In this document: positions 21,306 to 27,892 of the stretch, one piece after another | Layout of the letters: each line of letters starts with the position of its first letter | Position numbering within the stretch: the first letter of the stretch is position 1 | Source: DATKRB01 sp036501425 | GTDB taxonomy: Bacteria > Actinomycetota > Acidimicrobiia > Acidimicrobiales > RAAP-2 | Reading direction: 5' to 3' | DNA length: 29,431 nucleotides | NCBI GenBank assembly: GCA_036501425.1 | Contig: DASYAI010000004.1 | Coordinates: 1-29,431, forward strand | Program-made: the position numbers and the translations under genes | The notes under the pieces: model-generated | What the model saw: only the letters and a program-made list of their open reading frames with translations | What the model was told of the DNA's origin: nothing | The model's database searches: none

Positions 21306-23063
21306 TCAGACGCCGACGACCGAGCCTCCGGGGACTTTCACCGGCGCCGGGCGCCGCACCACGGCGTCGTCGGGAGCGGCACCGGCCACCGGCCGTCGGC
21401 CGTCGGCCCCGGCCCGCCGCCGGGGGCGCCACCGCCCGGCCAGCAGGAAGATCGAGGGCACGAAGACGACCTCGCCCGCGACACACACCCAGTACCAGCG
21501 CTGCCACTGCCGAGGGGACGCGGCCAGGGCCGAGCGCACCTCGGTGCCGTGGCGCAGCATGAACTGCAGGTCCGCCGCCGGCACCTGCTTCAGGCTCACC
21601 AGCAGCTGCACCGCCGTGGCGGCCGGCACGTGCCGGGCCCGCTCGACGTCGGCGAGGGCGGCGGCGAGAGCGGGCCCGTCGGTGGGGTTCTTGGCCAGCG
21701 TGCTCAGGGTGGCGGGCGCCACCGCCTGGGCCACCGCCAGCTGGGTGGGGTAGCGGGCCGAGATGGCCTGGGCCCGCGAGCCGTAGTCGACCAGGGTGGT
21801 GGTGGACGTCACCACCAGCGGCAGCACGAAGGTGGAGACGGCGATGACGATCCGGCTGACCCATCCCCACACCGCCAGCCCGGTGCCGGTGAGCGCCGGG
21901 TTCCGGCGCTCGACCGTTTCGGTGAAGGCGGCCAGCCACGGGCCGGTGACCATCCCGAGCCCGACGGCGAGCAGCGCCACGATGACGACCAGCGTGCCGT
22001 AGCTGGTATGGGGGTGCGTGGCCCGGCTCAAGAAGACGACGGTCATGACGATCGACCCGGCGGCACCGAACAGGACGAAGGGCTTGCGGACCCCGAGGCG
22101 GTCCGACACCACGCCGGCGACCAGAAGGCTGGCGCCCTCGGCGCCCCAGAACCAGTTGGTGACCCCGTTCGCCTGGGACTGGCTGAAGCCGAAGACGGTC
22201 GACAGGTAGACGACGAAGAAGCCCACCGCCACGTAGTAGACGAGGAGGAACACGCTGATGCCCAGCGCGCTGCCGACGGTGTCGAGATGGAGCATCTGGC
22301 GCCAGGGCCGTGTCGTGGGGGCGGGAAGCTCCCCACCGGCGGCCCGGGCCTCGACGGCCGCCTGCTGCGCCGAGGACACCAGGATCTGGTCCCGCAGTGC
22401 GGGCGAGAGCTCGCGGAGGCCCACGAGGGCCACCCCGGCGACGATCAGCCCGGCGATGCCGCAGATGGTGAACTGGTCCTGCCAGGGACCGAGGTGGTCG
22501 AGGGTGTGGCTGGACACCTCGGTCACGATGAGGCTGCCGAGCACCGGGCCCAGTGACCAGAAGCCCATGGCCGCCGCCCGCCGGACCTGGGGCGAGAAGT
22601 CGCGGATGAGGGCCGAGCTGGCCACCAGGATCATTCCTTGGAGAAATCCGAGCAATCCGTACAGCACCAGAAAGACCCATTTGTCCGGCGAGCGGGGAAT
22701 GCCGAACAACGTGAGCAACCCGGTGGCGACCAGGCCATAGGCGATGAGGTTTGCCCGGCCCCACCGGTCGGTAAGGCCACCGACGAGGGCGGCGACAGCC
22801 CCCAGAACGCTAGCGATCGCGGCGACGTAGACGTAGAAGTTGAACGTCATGTGGTAGCGGCTGATGATCGATGGCCCGACCGCGCCGGCGACCGAAAATT
22901 CGTAGAAAAGAATGACCGTCGCCAGCACCACGAGCGCGGAGTAGAAGACGCGCCTCGACGGGGTGGGAAAGTGCTCGAGGCGGCGACCCGGCAGCGCGCC
23001 GCCCAACCTCTGGAGCTGCCTCCATCGTGGTGCGTCCCTGTCCACCACCCGGTCCTCGCTCAC
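21306..23063 (-). CDS. MFS transporter with a large loop before the last helix
   Basis: A roughly 585-residue major facilitator carrier. The N-terminal half contains helix 1 (VFYSALVVLATVILFYEFSV), motif A-like GGLTDRWGRANLIAYGL, and ALIRDFSPQVRRAAAMGFW. The C-terminal half contains GVVSDRLGVRKPFVLFGAAG. Between the penultimate and last helices there is an insertion of about 100 residues (from VDYGSRAQAISARYPTQLAV to SPRQWQRWYW), which by topology should lie outside the cell. The start is the GTG at 23063, since AGGAGG sits six bases before it; ATGs further upstream lack such a site. A probable sigma-A promoter is at 23157-23185. The substrate cannot be predicted. The gene is divergent from the ICMT-like gene. 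Confidence 0.87.
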   Translation of the reverse strand: MSEDRVVDRDAPRWRQLQRLGGALPGRRLEHFPTPSRRVFYSALVVLATVILFYEFSVAGAVGPSIISRYHMTFNFYVYVAAIASVLGAVAALVGGLTDRWGRANLIAYGLVATGLLTLFGIPRSPDKWVFLVLYGLLGFLQGMILVASSALIRDFSPQVRRAAAMGFWSLGPVLGSLIVTEVSSHTLDHLGPWQDQFTICGIAGLIVAGVALVGLRELSPALRDQILVSSAQQAAVEARAAGGELPAPTTRPWRQMLHLDTVGSALGISVFLLVYYVAVGFFVVYLSTVFGFSQSQANGVTNWFWGAEGASLLVAGVVSDRLGVRKPFVLFGAAGSIVMTVVFLSRATHPHTSYGTLVVIVALLAVGLGMVTGPWLAAFTETVERRNPALTGTGLAVWGWVSRIVIAVSTFVLPLVVTSTTTLVDYGSRAQAISARYPTQLAVAQAVAPATLSTLAKNPTDGPALAAALADVERARHVPAATAVQLLVSLKQVPAADLQFMLRHGTEVRSALAASPRQWQRWYWVCVAGEVVFVPSIFLLAGRWRPRRRAGADGRRPVAGAAPDDAVVRRPAPVKVPGGSVVGV

Positions 23064-23156
23064 GAGCAACCTCCTCATTCCTTTTGGCTCATGCCCTTGC
23101 ATGTCGGTCCCCCCGATTGCTGCACGCCGCGACACCCGCCTGCACCAAGCGTTTCT

Positions 23157-23185
23157 AACGTAAGCATTTGCTATTGCTTTCTCAA
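23157..23185 (-). promoter_or_regulatory. Sigma-A-type promoter for the MFS gene
   Basis: On the minus strand TTGAGA (23185-23180) is followed after exactly 17 bases by TACGTT (23162-23157), close to the TTGACA-N17-TANNNT consensus. It lies in an AT-richer patch about 90 bases before the GTG start of the MFS gene. Confidence 0.55.
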
Positions 23186-23252
23186 GCCCTATCGGTCGAT
23201 CGAACCGAATCACGGGCCATATCGACCCGGCTCTACGCCGCTACCACCGTTC

Positions 23253-23289
23253 GGCAACCGGGCTGCAACCGAGCATCGTTAGCTTCGCT
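23253..23289 (+). promoter_or_regulatory. Conserved upstream block (copy 1) of the ICMT-like gene
   Basis: GGCAACCGGGCTGCAAC (23253-23269), six variable bases, then TCGTTAGCTTCGCT (23276-23289). It matches a block before the GGDEF-EAL gene (24302-24338): 16 of 17 bases in the first part and 11 of 14 in the second, with the same spacing. GGCAAC followed after 18 bases by CGTTA resembles an ECF sigma-factor promoter (-35 GGAAC-like, -10 CGTT-like). Bases 23277-23293 can also form a 7-base-pair hairpin with one wobble pair. The block ends 57 bases before the ATG. Confidence 0.55.
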
Positions 23290-23345
23290 AGCGACCCTCC
23301 GGACCACCGCGCACAGTGCGCTGCGATCCCACGAAGGAAGCCCGC

Positions 23346-24215
23346 ATGCAGACGTTCCCGAACGCCGCCATTGAGCGTGGCCACCACTACCCGGTGCGGG
23401 TCGTGGTCCCGGGCGCGATCGCCGTCGCGGCGGCGGTGGTGCTCGGCGCGGTCAACCTCGACCCCGCCCAGCGGTCGTCGGTCGTCGTCATCGGGGCGTT
23501 CGGCCTCCTGGCCCTACCGGCGGGGGCGCTGATCGGTGACGGTCGGCGGTTCCCCTGGGCCGCCGCGGCGGTGGTCGGCTTCGTCGGTGCCTGTGTCGGC
23601 GCGTTGCACGGCACCCCCGGGCCGCTGGGAGGCGGAGGGGTCCGCACGACGGTCGTCGACGCCACCATCGGGACGGTCCTCGTCGCGCTGGTGGTCTCCG
23701 AGGCCTGGATGCTCCGGAGCCGGCCGGCCTACGAGGGGCACGTCTCGGACCGCCACTCGGGGCTGGCCATCGCCGTGGCCGTGGCCGGGGCGTTCGGGGG
23801 AGCGCTGGCCGTGGCCGACGTCGGGTGCGGTCCGGCGATCGCCACCTTCCCCTGGCCCTTGTACGTCGTGGGCATCGCCCTGGCGGTCGGGGGGTTGACC
23901 TTCCGCCTGTGGGCCGTCGCCACGTTGGGCCGGTTCTTCCAGCCCCGGCTGGTCGTCCAGCACGATCACCGCCTGGTGACCGACGGCCCGTACCGGCTGG
24001 TGCGGCACCCGAGCTACCTCGGGCCGATCCTCATGCTCCTCGGCGTGGGGCTGGTCGGCGACCGCTGGATCGGTCTCGCGATCTGCACCGTCTTGCCGGT
24101 GGCCGCCTACGCCTACCGGATCGTCGTGGAGGAACACTTGCTGGTCAGCGGGCTCGGGCCGCCGTACCAGGCCTACCGGGGGCGGACGTGGCGGCTCGCG
24201 CCGGGGATCTGGTGA
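23346..24215 (+). CDS. Isoprenylcysteine carboxyl methyltransferase-like membrane protein with an extra N-terminal membrane module
   Basis: A 289-residue multi-helix membrane protein. Residues of about 165-289 are the ICMT/phospholipid methyltransferase (PEMT-like) domain: GRFFQPRLVVQHDHRLVTDGPY, YRLVRHPSYLGPILMLLG and VVEEHLLV ending in PPYQAYRGRTWRLAPGIW, which include the SAM-binding His-Pro and Glu-Glu features. Bacterial members methylate small lipids or thiols rather than prenylated proteins. Residues of about 15-75 form a separate hydrophobic module that resembles the start of the GGDEF-EAL protein next door (NL-PA...SV...GA..LLA.P.G...PW). GAAGGAAG before ATG 23346 supports the start. 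The methyl acceptor is unknown. Confidence 0.82.
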   Translation: MQTFPNAAIERGHHYPVRVVVPGAIAVAAAVVLGAVNLDPAQRSSVVVIGAFGLLALPAGALIGDGRRFPWAAAAVVGFVGACVGALHGTPGPLGGGGVRTTVVDATIGTVLVALVVSEAWMLRSRPAYEGHVSDRHSGLAIAVAVAGAFGGALAVADVGCGPAIATFPWPLYVVGIALAVGGLTFRLWAVATLGRFFQPRLVVQHDHRLVTDGPYRLVRHPSYLGPILMLLGVGLVGDRWIGLAICTVLPVAAYAYRIVVEEHLLVSGLGPPYQAYRGRTWRLAPGIW

Positions 24216-24268
24216 GCCCGCCCGCCGCCCCGCCGCCCTCCCCCGGATGGCCGAAGCTGCTGGGCCGA

Positions 24269-24338
24269 CCAACGACCCGACCAACGGCCCGGCAACGGTC
24301 GGGCAACCGGGCGGCAACTACGGGTTGTTACCGTCGCT
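24269..24338 (+). promoter_or_regulatory. Conserved upstream block (copy 2) with five phased CAAC repeats, before the GGDEF-EAL gene
   Basis: CAAC occurs at 24270, 24282, 24293, 24304 and 24315, that is 12, 11, 11 and 11 bases apart; the last three are full GGCAAC copies. Bases 24302-24338 repeat the block found before the ICMT-like gene (GGCAACCGGGCGGCAAC, six bases, TTGTTACCGTCGCT). GGCAAC-N18-TGTTA fits an ECF-type promoter, while the phased repeats suggest an operator read by an oligomeric regulator. The block ends 50 bases before the ATG. Confidence 0.55.
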
Positions 24339-24387
24339 CCGCCGGCCGTCGGGTGGAGGTGCGACGAGCAGTGTCCCGAGGAGATCG

Positions 24388-26748
24388 ATGACCTTCACCC
24401 TCCGCTCTCCGGCGGCCCCGCACCGCAGCGCGCGGCTGTCCCTCGGCTTCGCCACCGGAGGCGTCCTGCTCACCGCGCTGTATGCCGGCAACCTCCTCGG
24501 TCCGGCCGAGCAGCTCTCGGTGATCCTGCTCGGGGCGCTGGCGCTCCTCGCCATCCCGCTCGGGATCCACCGTCACCGCCCGGCGCGCTCGCTGCCCTGG
24601 GTGATCATGGCCACGGCGGTGGCCCTGCTGCTGATCGAGCTGGGGGTGCGGGGGCGCGGCGCCACGGCCGCCCACCTCCAGAGCCAGCCGATGATCACCG
24701 CCCTGGTGCAGCTGCCCGGCTACCTGCTGCTGGCGGTGGCCGCGACCATGTTGGCCCAGCCGACCGACCCCTCCGAGCGGGGCAACCTCGACATGATCCT
24801 CGACGGGGTCATCGCCACCATGGCGGCGTTGACCATGTCCTGGGTGTTCCTGATCGGGCCCCTGCTCACCAAGCAGGGCATCTCCATGCCCAGCCGGCTG
24901 CTGCTGGCCACGTTCCCCCCGCTCGACGTCTACCTGGTGATGCTGGCCTTCCGGATCGGCTTCAGCCCCCGGTCGCGCCGGGCCACCTCCGGCCGCTTCT
25001 TCTTGATCTCGGTGGTCATGATGCTGGTGGGCGACGTGGCCTACATGATGAGCCAGCTCGAGCACCTGCACCCGCCGCTCACCGTTCTGGCCCTGCCCTA
25101 CCTGCTCGCCGCCACCGCCCTGGGCTCGGCGGCCCTCCATCCCTCGATGCGCCAGCTGTCGGTGCCCAAGCAGCACCGGGTGGGCGGGGTGGCGTCCATC
25201 CCGAGCCGGGGCCGCCTCACCCTGGTGGCCCTCGGCCTGATCGCCCCCAGCCTGGTGGTCGTGAGCGACCGGTTGCAGTCCACCGGCAACCGGGTGGCGT
25301 TCGCCTGCATCGCCCTCATCACCGTGTCGGTGGCGACCTGGCGGATGGTGCGCGCCCTGCACGCCACCGCCAGCTCGGAGGCCAAGCTCGCCTACCAGGC
25401 CACCCACGACGAGCTGACTGGCCTGCCCAACCGCATGCTGATCGAGCAGTGGATCAGCCAGCGGCTCGACGAGCCGAAGCTCTCGGGCGTGGGCATCGGG
25501 GTGGCGTTCCTCGACGTGGACCGGTTCAAGCTGATCAACGACACCTTCGGCCACTCCCACGGAGACCTGCTGCTGGTGGAGGTGGCCCGCCGGCTGGCGG
25601 ACACCATCGAGCACCGCGACCTGGTCGCCCGCATCGGTGGCGACGAGTTCATCATCGTCTTCAACGCGGTGAGCAGCGCCGAGCACGCTCGCCGGGCGGC
25701 CGAACGGGTGCACGAGTGCTTCTCGAAGCCCTTCGTCCTCGGGGACTCCGACGTCTTCGTCACCGCCAGCCTCGGGGTCTCGTTGCCGACCACCGACGGG
25801 AGCCGGATCGATGCCGAGACGTTGATCCGGGACGCCGACACCGCGATGTACCAGGCCAAGGAAGGCGGACGCGACACTGTCGCGGTATTCGATATATCGA
25901 TGCGTGAGCGCATCGCCGACCGGCTGGCGCTCGAGCACGACCTCCGCCTGGCGGTCGAGCGGGAGGAGTTCCGCCTCGTCTACCAGCCGATCGTCTCGTT
26001 GGCCGACTCCGATACCCGCGTGATCGGGATGGAGGCGCTCCTGCGCTGGGAGGGTCCGACGCGAGGGCTCGTGCCGCCGGGCATGTTCATCTCCATCGCC
26101 GAGGACAGCGGTCTCATCGTCGAGATCGGGGACTGGGTCATCCACGAGGCGTGCCGGCAGCTCGCCCGCTGGCGTCAGGAGCCCGGCATGGAGAAGCTGT
26201 TCGTGTCGGTGAACGTCTCGGCGCTGCAGCTCAAGAAGTCGTCCCTGTTCGCCCGGGTCCGCTCCGCCCTGGCGCAGGAGGGCCTGGCGCCCGACGCGCT
26301 GTGCATCGAGCTGACCGAGTCGCTGCTGATGGAGAGCCCCACCGACGGCACCGTGCTGCTCGCCCGGATGAAGGACCTCGGCGTCCGGCTGGCGCTCGAC
26401 GACTTCGGCACCGGGTACTCGTCACTGGCTTACCTGCGGCAGTTCCCGGTGGACTTCGTGAAGATCGACAAGTCGTTCATCGACGGGCTGGTGCGTCACG
26501 ACTCGTCGGAGGAGACCCTGGTCGCCGCCATCGTGTCGATGGCCGGCGCCCTCGGTGCGGTGACCATCGCCGAGGGGGTCGAGGAGCTCGAGCAGGACGA
26601 GCGGCTCCGGGACATCGGAGCCGACTGTGCGCAGGGCTTCTTCTACGCCCGGCCGATCGCTTCGGACCAGGTGATCGAAAAGGTCCGCGAGCTCACTCCG
26701 AACCGGGGGCTGCGTCTGGTGAGCGGGGAGTCAGCCGCAGGTCGCTGA
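24388..26748 (+). CDS. Membrane-anchored GGDEF-EAL protein (c-di-GMP synthesis/degradation)
   Basis: A 786-residue protein. Residues 1-320 hold about eight hydrophobic segments forming a putative membrane sensor. Residues of about 335-500 are a GGDEF domain: THDELTGLPNRM, FLDVDRFKLINDTFGHSHGD and a canonical GGDEF at 417-421. The inhibitory-site position has EHRD (408-411) instead of RxxD, so product inhibition may be lost. Residues of about 510-765 are an EAL domain: EALLRW (549-554), VNVSALQL, ELTESLLM, DDFGTGYSSL (671-680), KIDKSFI, EGVE and QGFFYARP; all metal ligands and catalytic residues appear present, so both activities are possible. GAGGAG precedes ATG 24388. The first 75 residues resemble the start of the ICMT-like protein upstream. 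The 3' end overlaps the convergent gene by 56 bases. Confidence 0.94.
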   Translation: MTFTLRSPAAPHRSARLSLGFATGGVLLTALYAGNLLGPAEQLSVILLGALALLAIPLGIHRHRPARSLPWVIMATAVALLLIELGVRGRGATAAHLQSQPMITALVQLPGYLLLAVAATMLAQPTDPSERGNLDMILDGVIATMAALTMSWVFLIGPLLTKQGISMPSRLLLATFPPLDVYLVMLAFRIGFSPRSRRATSGRFFLISVVMMLVGDVAYMMSQLEHLHPPLTVLALPYLLAATALGSAALHPSMRQLSVPKQHRVGGVASIPSRGRLTLVALGLIAPSLVVVSDRLQSTGNRVAFACIALITVSVATWRMVRALHATASSEAKLAYQATHDELTGLPNRMLIEQWISQRLDEPKLSGVGIGVAFLDVDRFKLINDTFGHSHGDLLLVEVARRLADTIEHRDLVARIGGDEFIIVFNAVSSAEHARRAAERVHECFSKPFVLGDSDVFVTASLGVSLPTTDGSRIDAETLIRDADTAMYQAKEGGRDTVAVFDISMRERIADRLALEHDLRLAVEREEFRLVYQPIVSLADSDTRVIGMEALLRWEGPTRGLVPPGMFISIAEDSGLIVEIGDWVIHEACRQLARWRQEPGMEKLFVSVNVSALQLKKSSLFARVRSALAQEGLAPDALCIELTESLLMESPTDGTVLLARMKDLGVRLALDDFGTGYSSLAYLRQFPVDFVKIDKSFIDGLVRHDSSEETLVAAIVSMAGALGAVTIAEGVEELEQDERLRDIGADCAQGFFYARPIASDQVIEKVRELTPNRGLRLVSGESAAGR

Positions 26749-27607
26749 CCGCCATGATCCGGCGCACCGCGTCGGCTGCCCCGTCCCAGTCGGCCGGGCG
26801 CATGGCCGCCTCGAGCCCGGTGCCGTTCACCATGATGTCGTAGAGGACCCGGTCCTTTTCGGCCAGCCGCCCGTACCAGTCGGGCAGGCGGCCCCACACC
26901 GGGCGGCCCATGTAGCCACGGGTGGGGAGCGCCGAGGTGTCGTGGTCGGGGTGGGGCAACGGGTCCAACCCGGCGAAGTCGTTGAAGGGCTGGTGGAACT
27001 TCCACTGGATCATGCGGAGCACCGGCATGTAGATCGTGGCGATCCACCAGAGCATGTCGCACCGGTTGGCGATCAACGAGGCCGCCTGGGTCAGCGCCAG
27101 GGTGATCAGCCCCTGAAAGGCCGGTGTCCGGTAGTCGGGCGCGACGGCCAGGGTGGACAGGTTCCAGGTGTGGCGCGGGTCGTAGGTGATGTCCATCGTG
27201 GCGAACAGCTCGCGGTACGGGTGTTGCCACAGGGACTCGATCTCGTTGAGCGTCTTGAGGCCGACCGGGGAGGGCATGATGATCCGCAGGGCGCCCGCGG
27301 GGAGTCGGCGGCGGTGGTCCAGCACGCAGACCAGCAGGCTAGCCCGGTCGTAGGGGCTGAACTCGTCGTCGAGCTGCTCCTCGGAGGCCGCGTAGGTCTC
27401 CTCGAACACCGACTGCACGACGGCGCGGGGGAGTGCTGCGCCCTCGTCGCCGGGCCGGAAGATGTACACCCCCATCGCCTCGGGGACCGGCCGGCCGATG
27501 GCGTCGGTCGCCAGGTCGCGCAGCCGCTCGACCACGTCGCTGCCGGGTGGGCGGGGCCGTGCCCCGGGCACCTCGAACGAGCGGTCGTCGTAGGCGTGGA
27601 CCATCAC
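26693..27607 (-). CDS. GNAT-fold acyltransferase-like protein
   Basis: A roughly 304-residue soluble protein whose arrangement resembles the GNAT/autoinducer-synthase superfamily: LLVCVLDHRRRLPAGALRIIMPS (central strands), a SPVGLKTLNEIESLW segment, then WNLSTLAVAPDYRTPAFQGLITLALTQAA (the acyl-CoA-binding VAPxxR-type motif A region) and DMLWWIATIYMPVLRMIQW. No exact family could be named, and the substrate is unknown. The start is GTG 27607 or the ATG directly after it; no clear ribosome binding site is visible. Its last 56 bases overlap the 3' end of the GGDEF-EAL gene on the opposite strand, with both frames intact. Confidence 0.6.
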   Translation of the reverse strand: MMVHAYDDRSFEVPGARPRPPGSDVVERLRDLATDAIGRPVPEAMGVYIFRPGDEGAALPRAVVQSVFEETYAASEEQLDDEFSPYDRASLLVCVLDHRRRLPAGALRIIMPSPVGLKTLNEIESLWQHPYRELFATMDITYDPRHTWNLSTLAVAPDYRTPAFQGLITLALTQAASLIANRCDMLWWIATIYMPVLRMIQWKFHQPFNDFAGLDPLPHPDHDTSALPTRGYMGRPVWGRLPDWYGRLAEKDRVLYDIMVNGTGLEAAMRPADWDGAADAVRRIMAVSDLRLTPRSPDAAPGSE

Positions 27608-27800
27608 GCCACGTCCGAGGGCGCGGCGAGGGCCAGCCGCGGGCCGGCGATCCGGTCCGACTGATCACGCCCGGCACTGTTGGACGTGATCCCGACGCTC
27701 ACGGCTCAGACCGTAGCGGAGAGCGGGGGAGCCCCGTCAACGGGCAATCGTCAAATTTGGCCAGGGCCGAAGTCGGGGGCAAGCATTCGAAACGTTCGGG

Positions 27801-27841
27801 GGAGCGCTGCGACCAGCCCGATCGGCTGGCCGCAGCGCTCC
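27801..27841 (-). terminator. Long hairpin, probable terminator of the secreted propeller gene
   Basis: An 18-base arm GGAGCGCTGCGACCAGCC (27801-27818) pairs with 27824-27841 around a CGATC loop, with a single mismatch (17 of 18). It is downstream of the minus-strand gene ending at 27893 and upstream of the GNAT-like gene on the same strand. No long T-run follows. Its strength and position make it the best terminator candidate in the window. Confidence 0.6.
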
Positions 27842-27857
27842 AGAACTTGCCCGGCCC

Positions 27858-27884
27858 CGCCTAGCGCGCCTTACGGACTAGGCG
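27858..27884 (-). terminator. Second, shorter hairpin after the propeller gene
   Basis: CGCCTAG (27858-27864) and CTAGGCG (27878-27884) form a perfect 7-base-pair stem with a 13-base loop, nine bases after the stop codon of the propeller gene and just before the longer hairpin. Possibly part of a tandem terminator. Confidence 0.4.
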
Positions 27885-27892
27885 AGGGGCGG

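Noticed and set aside
24328..26145. 605-codon minus-strand frame opposite the GGDEF-EAL gene
   Set aside because: Gly/His/Gln-rich shadow with no domains, while the plus strand has full GGDEF and EAL motifs.
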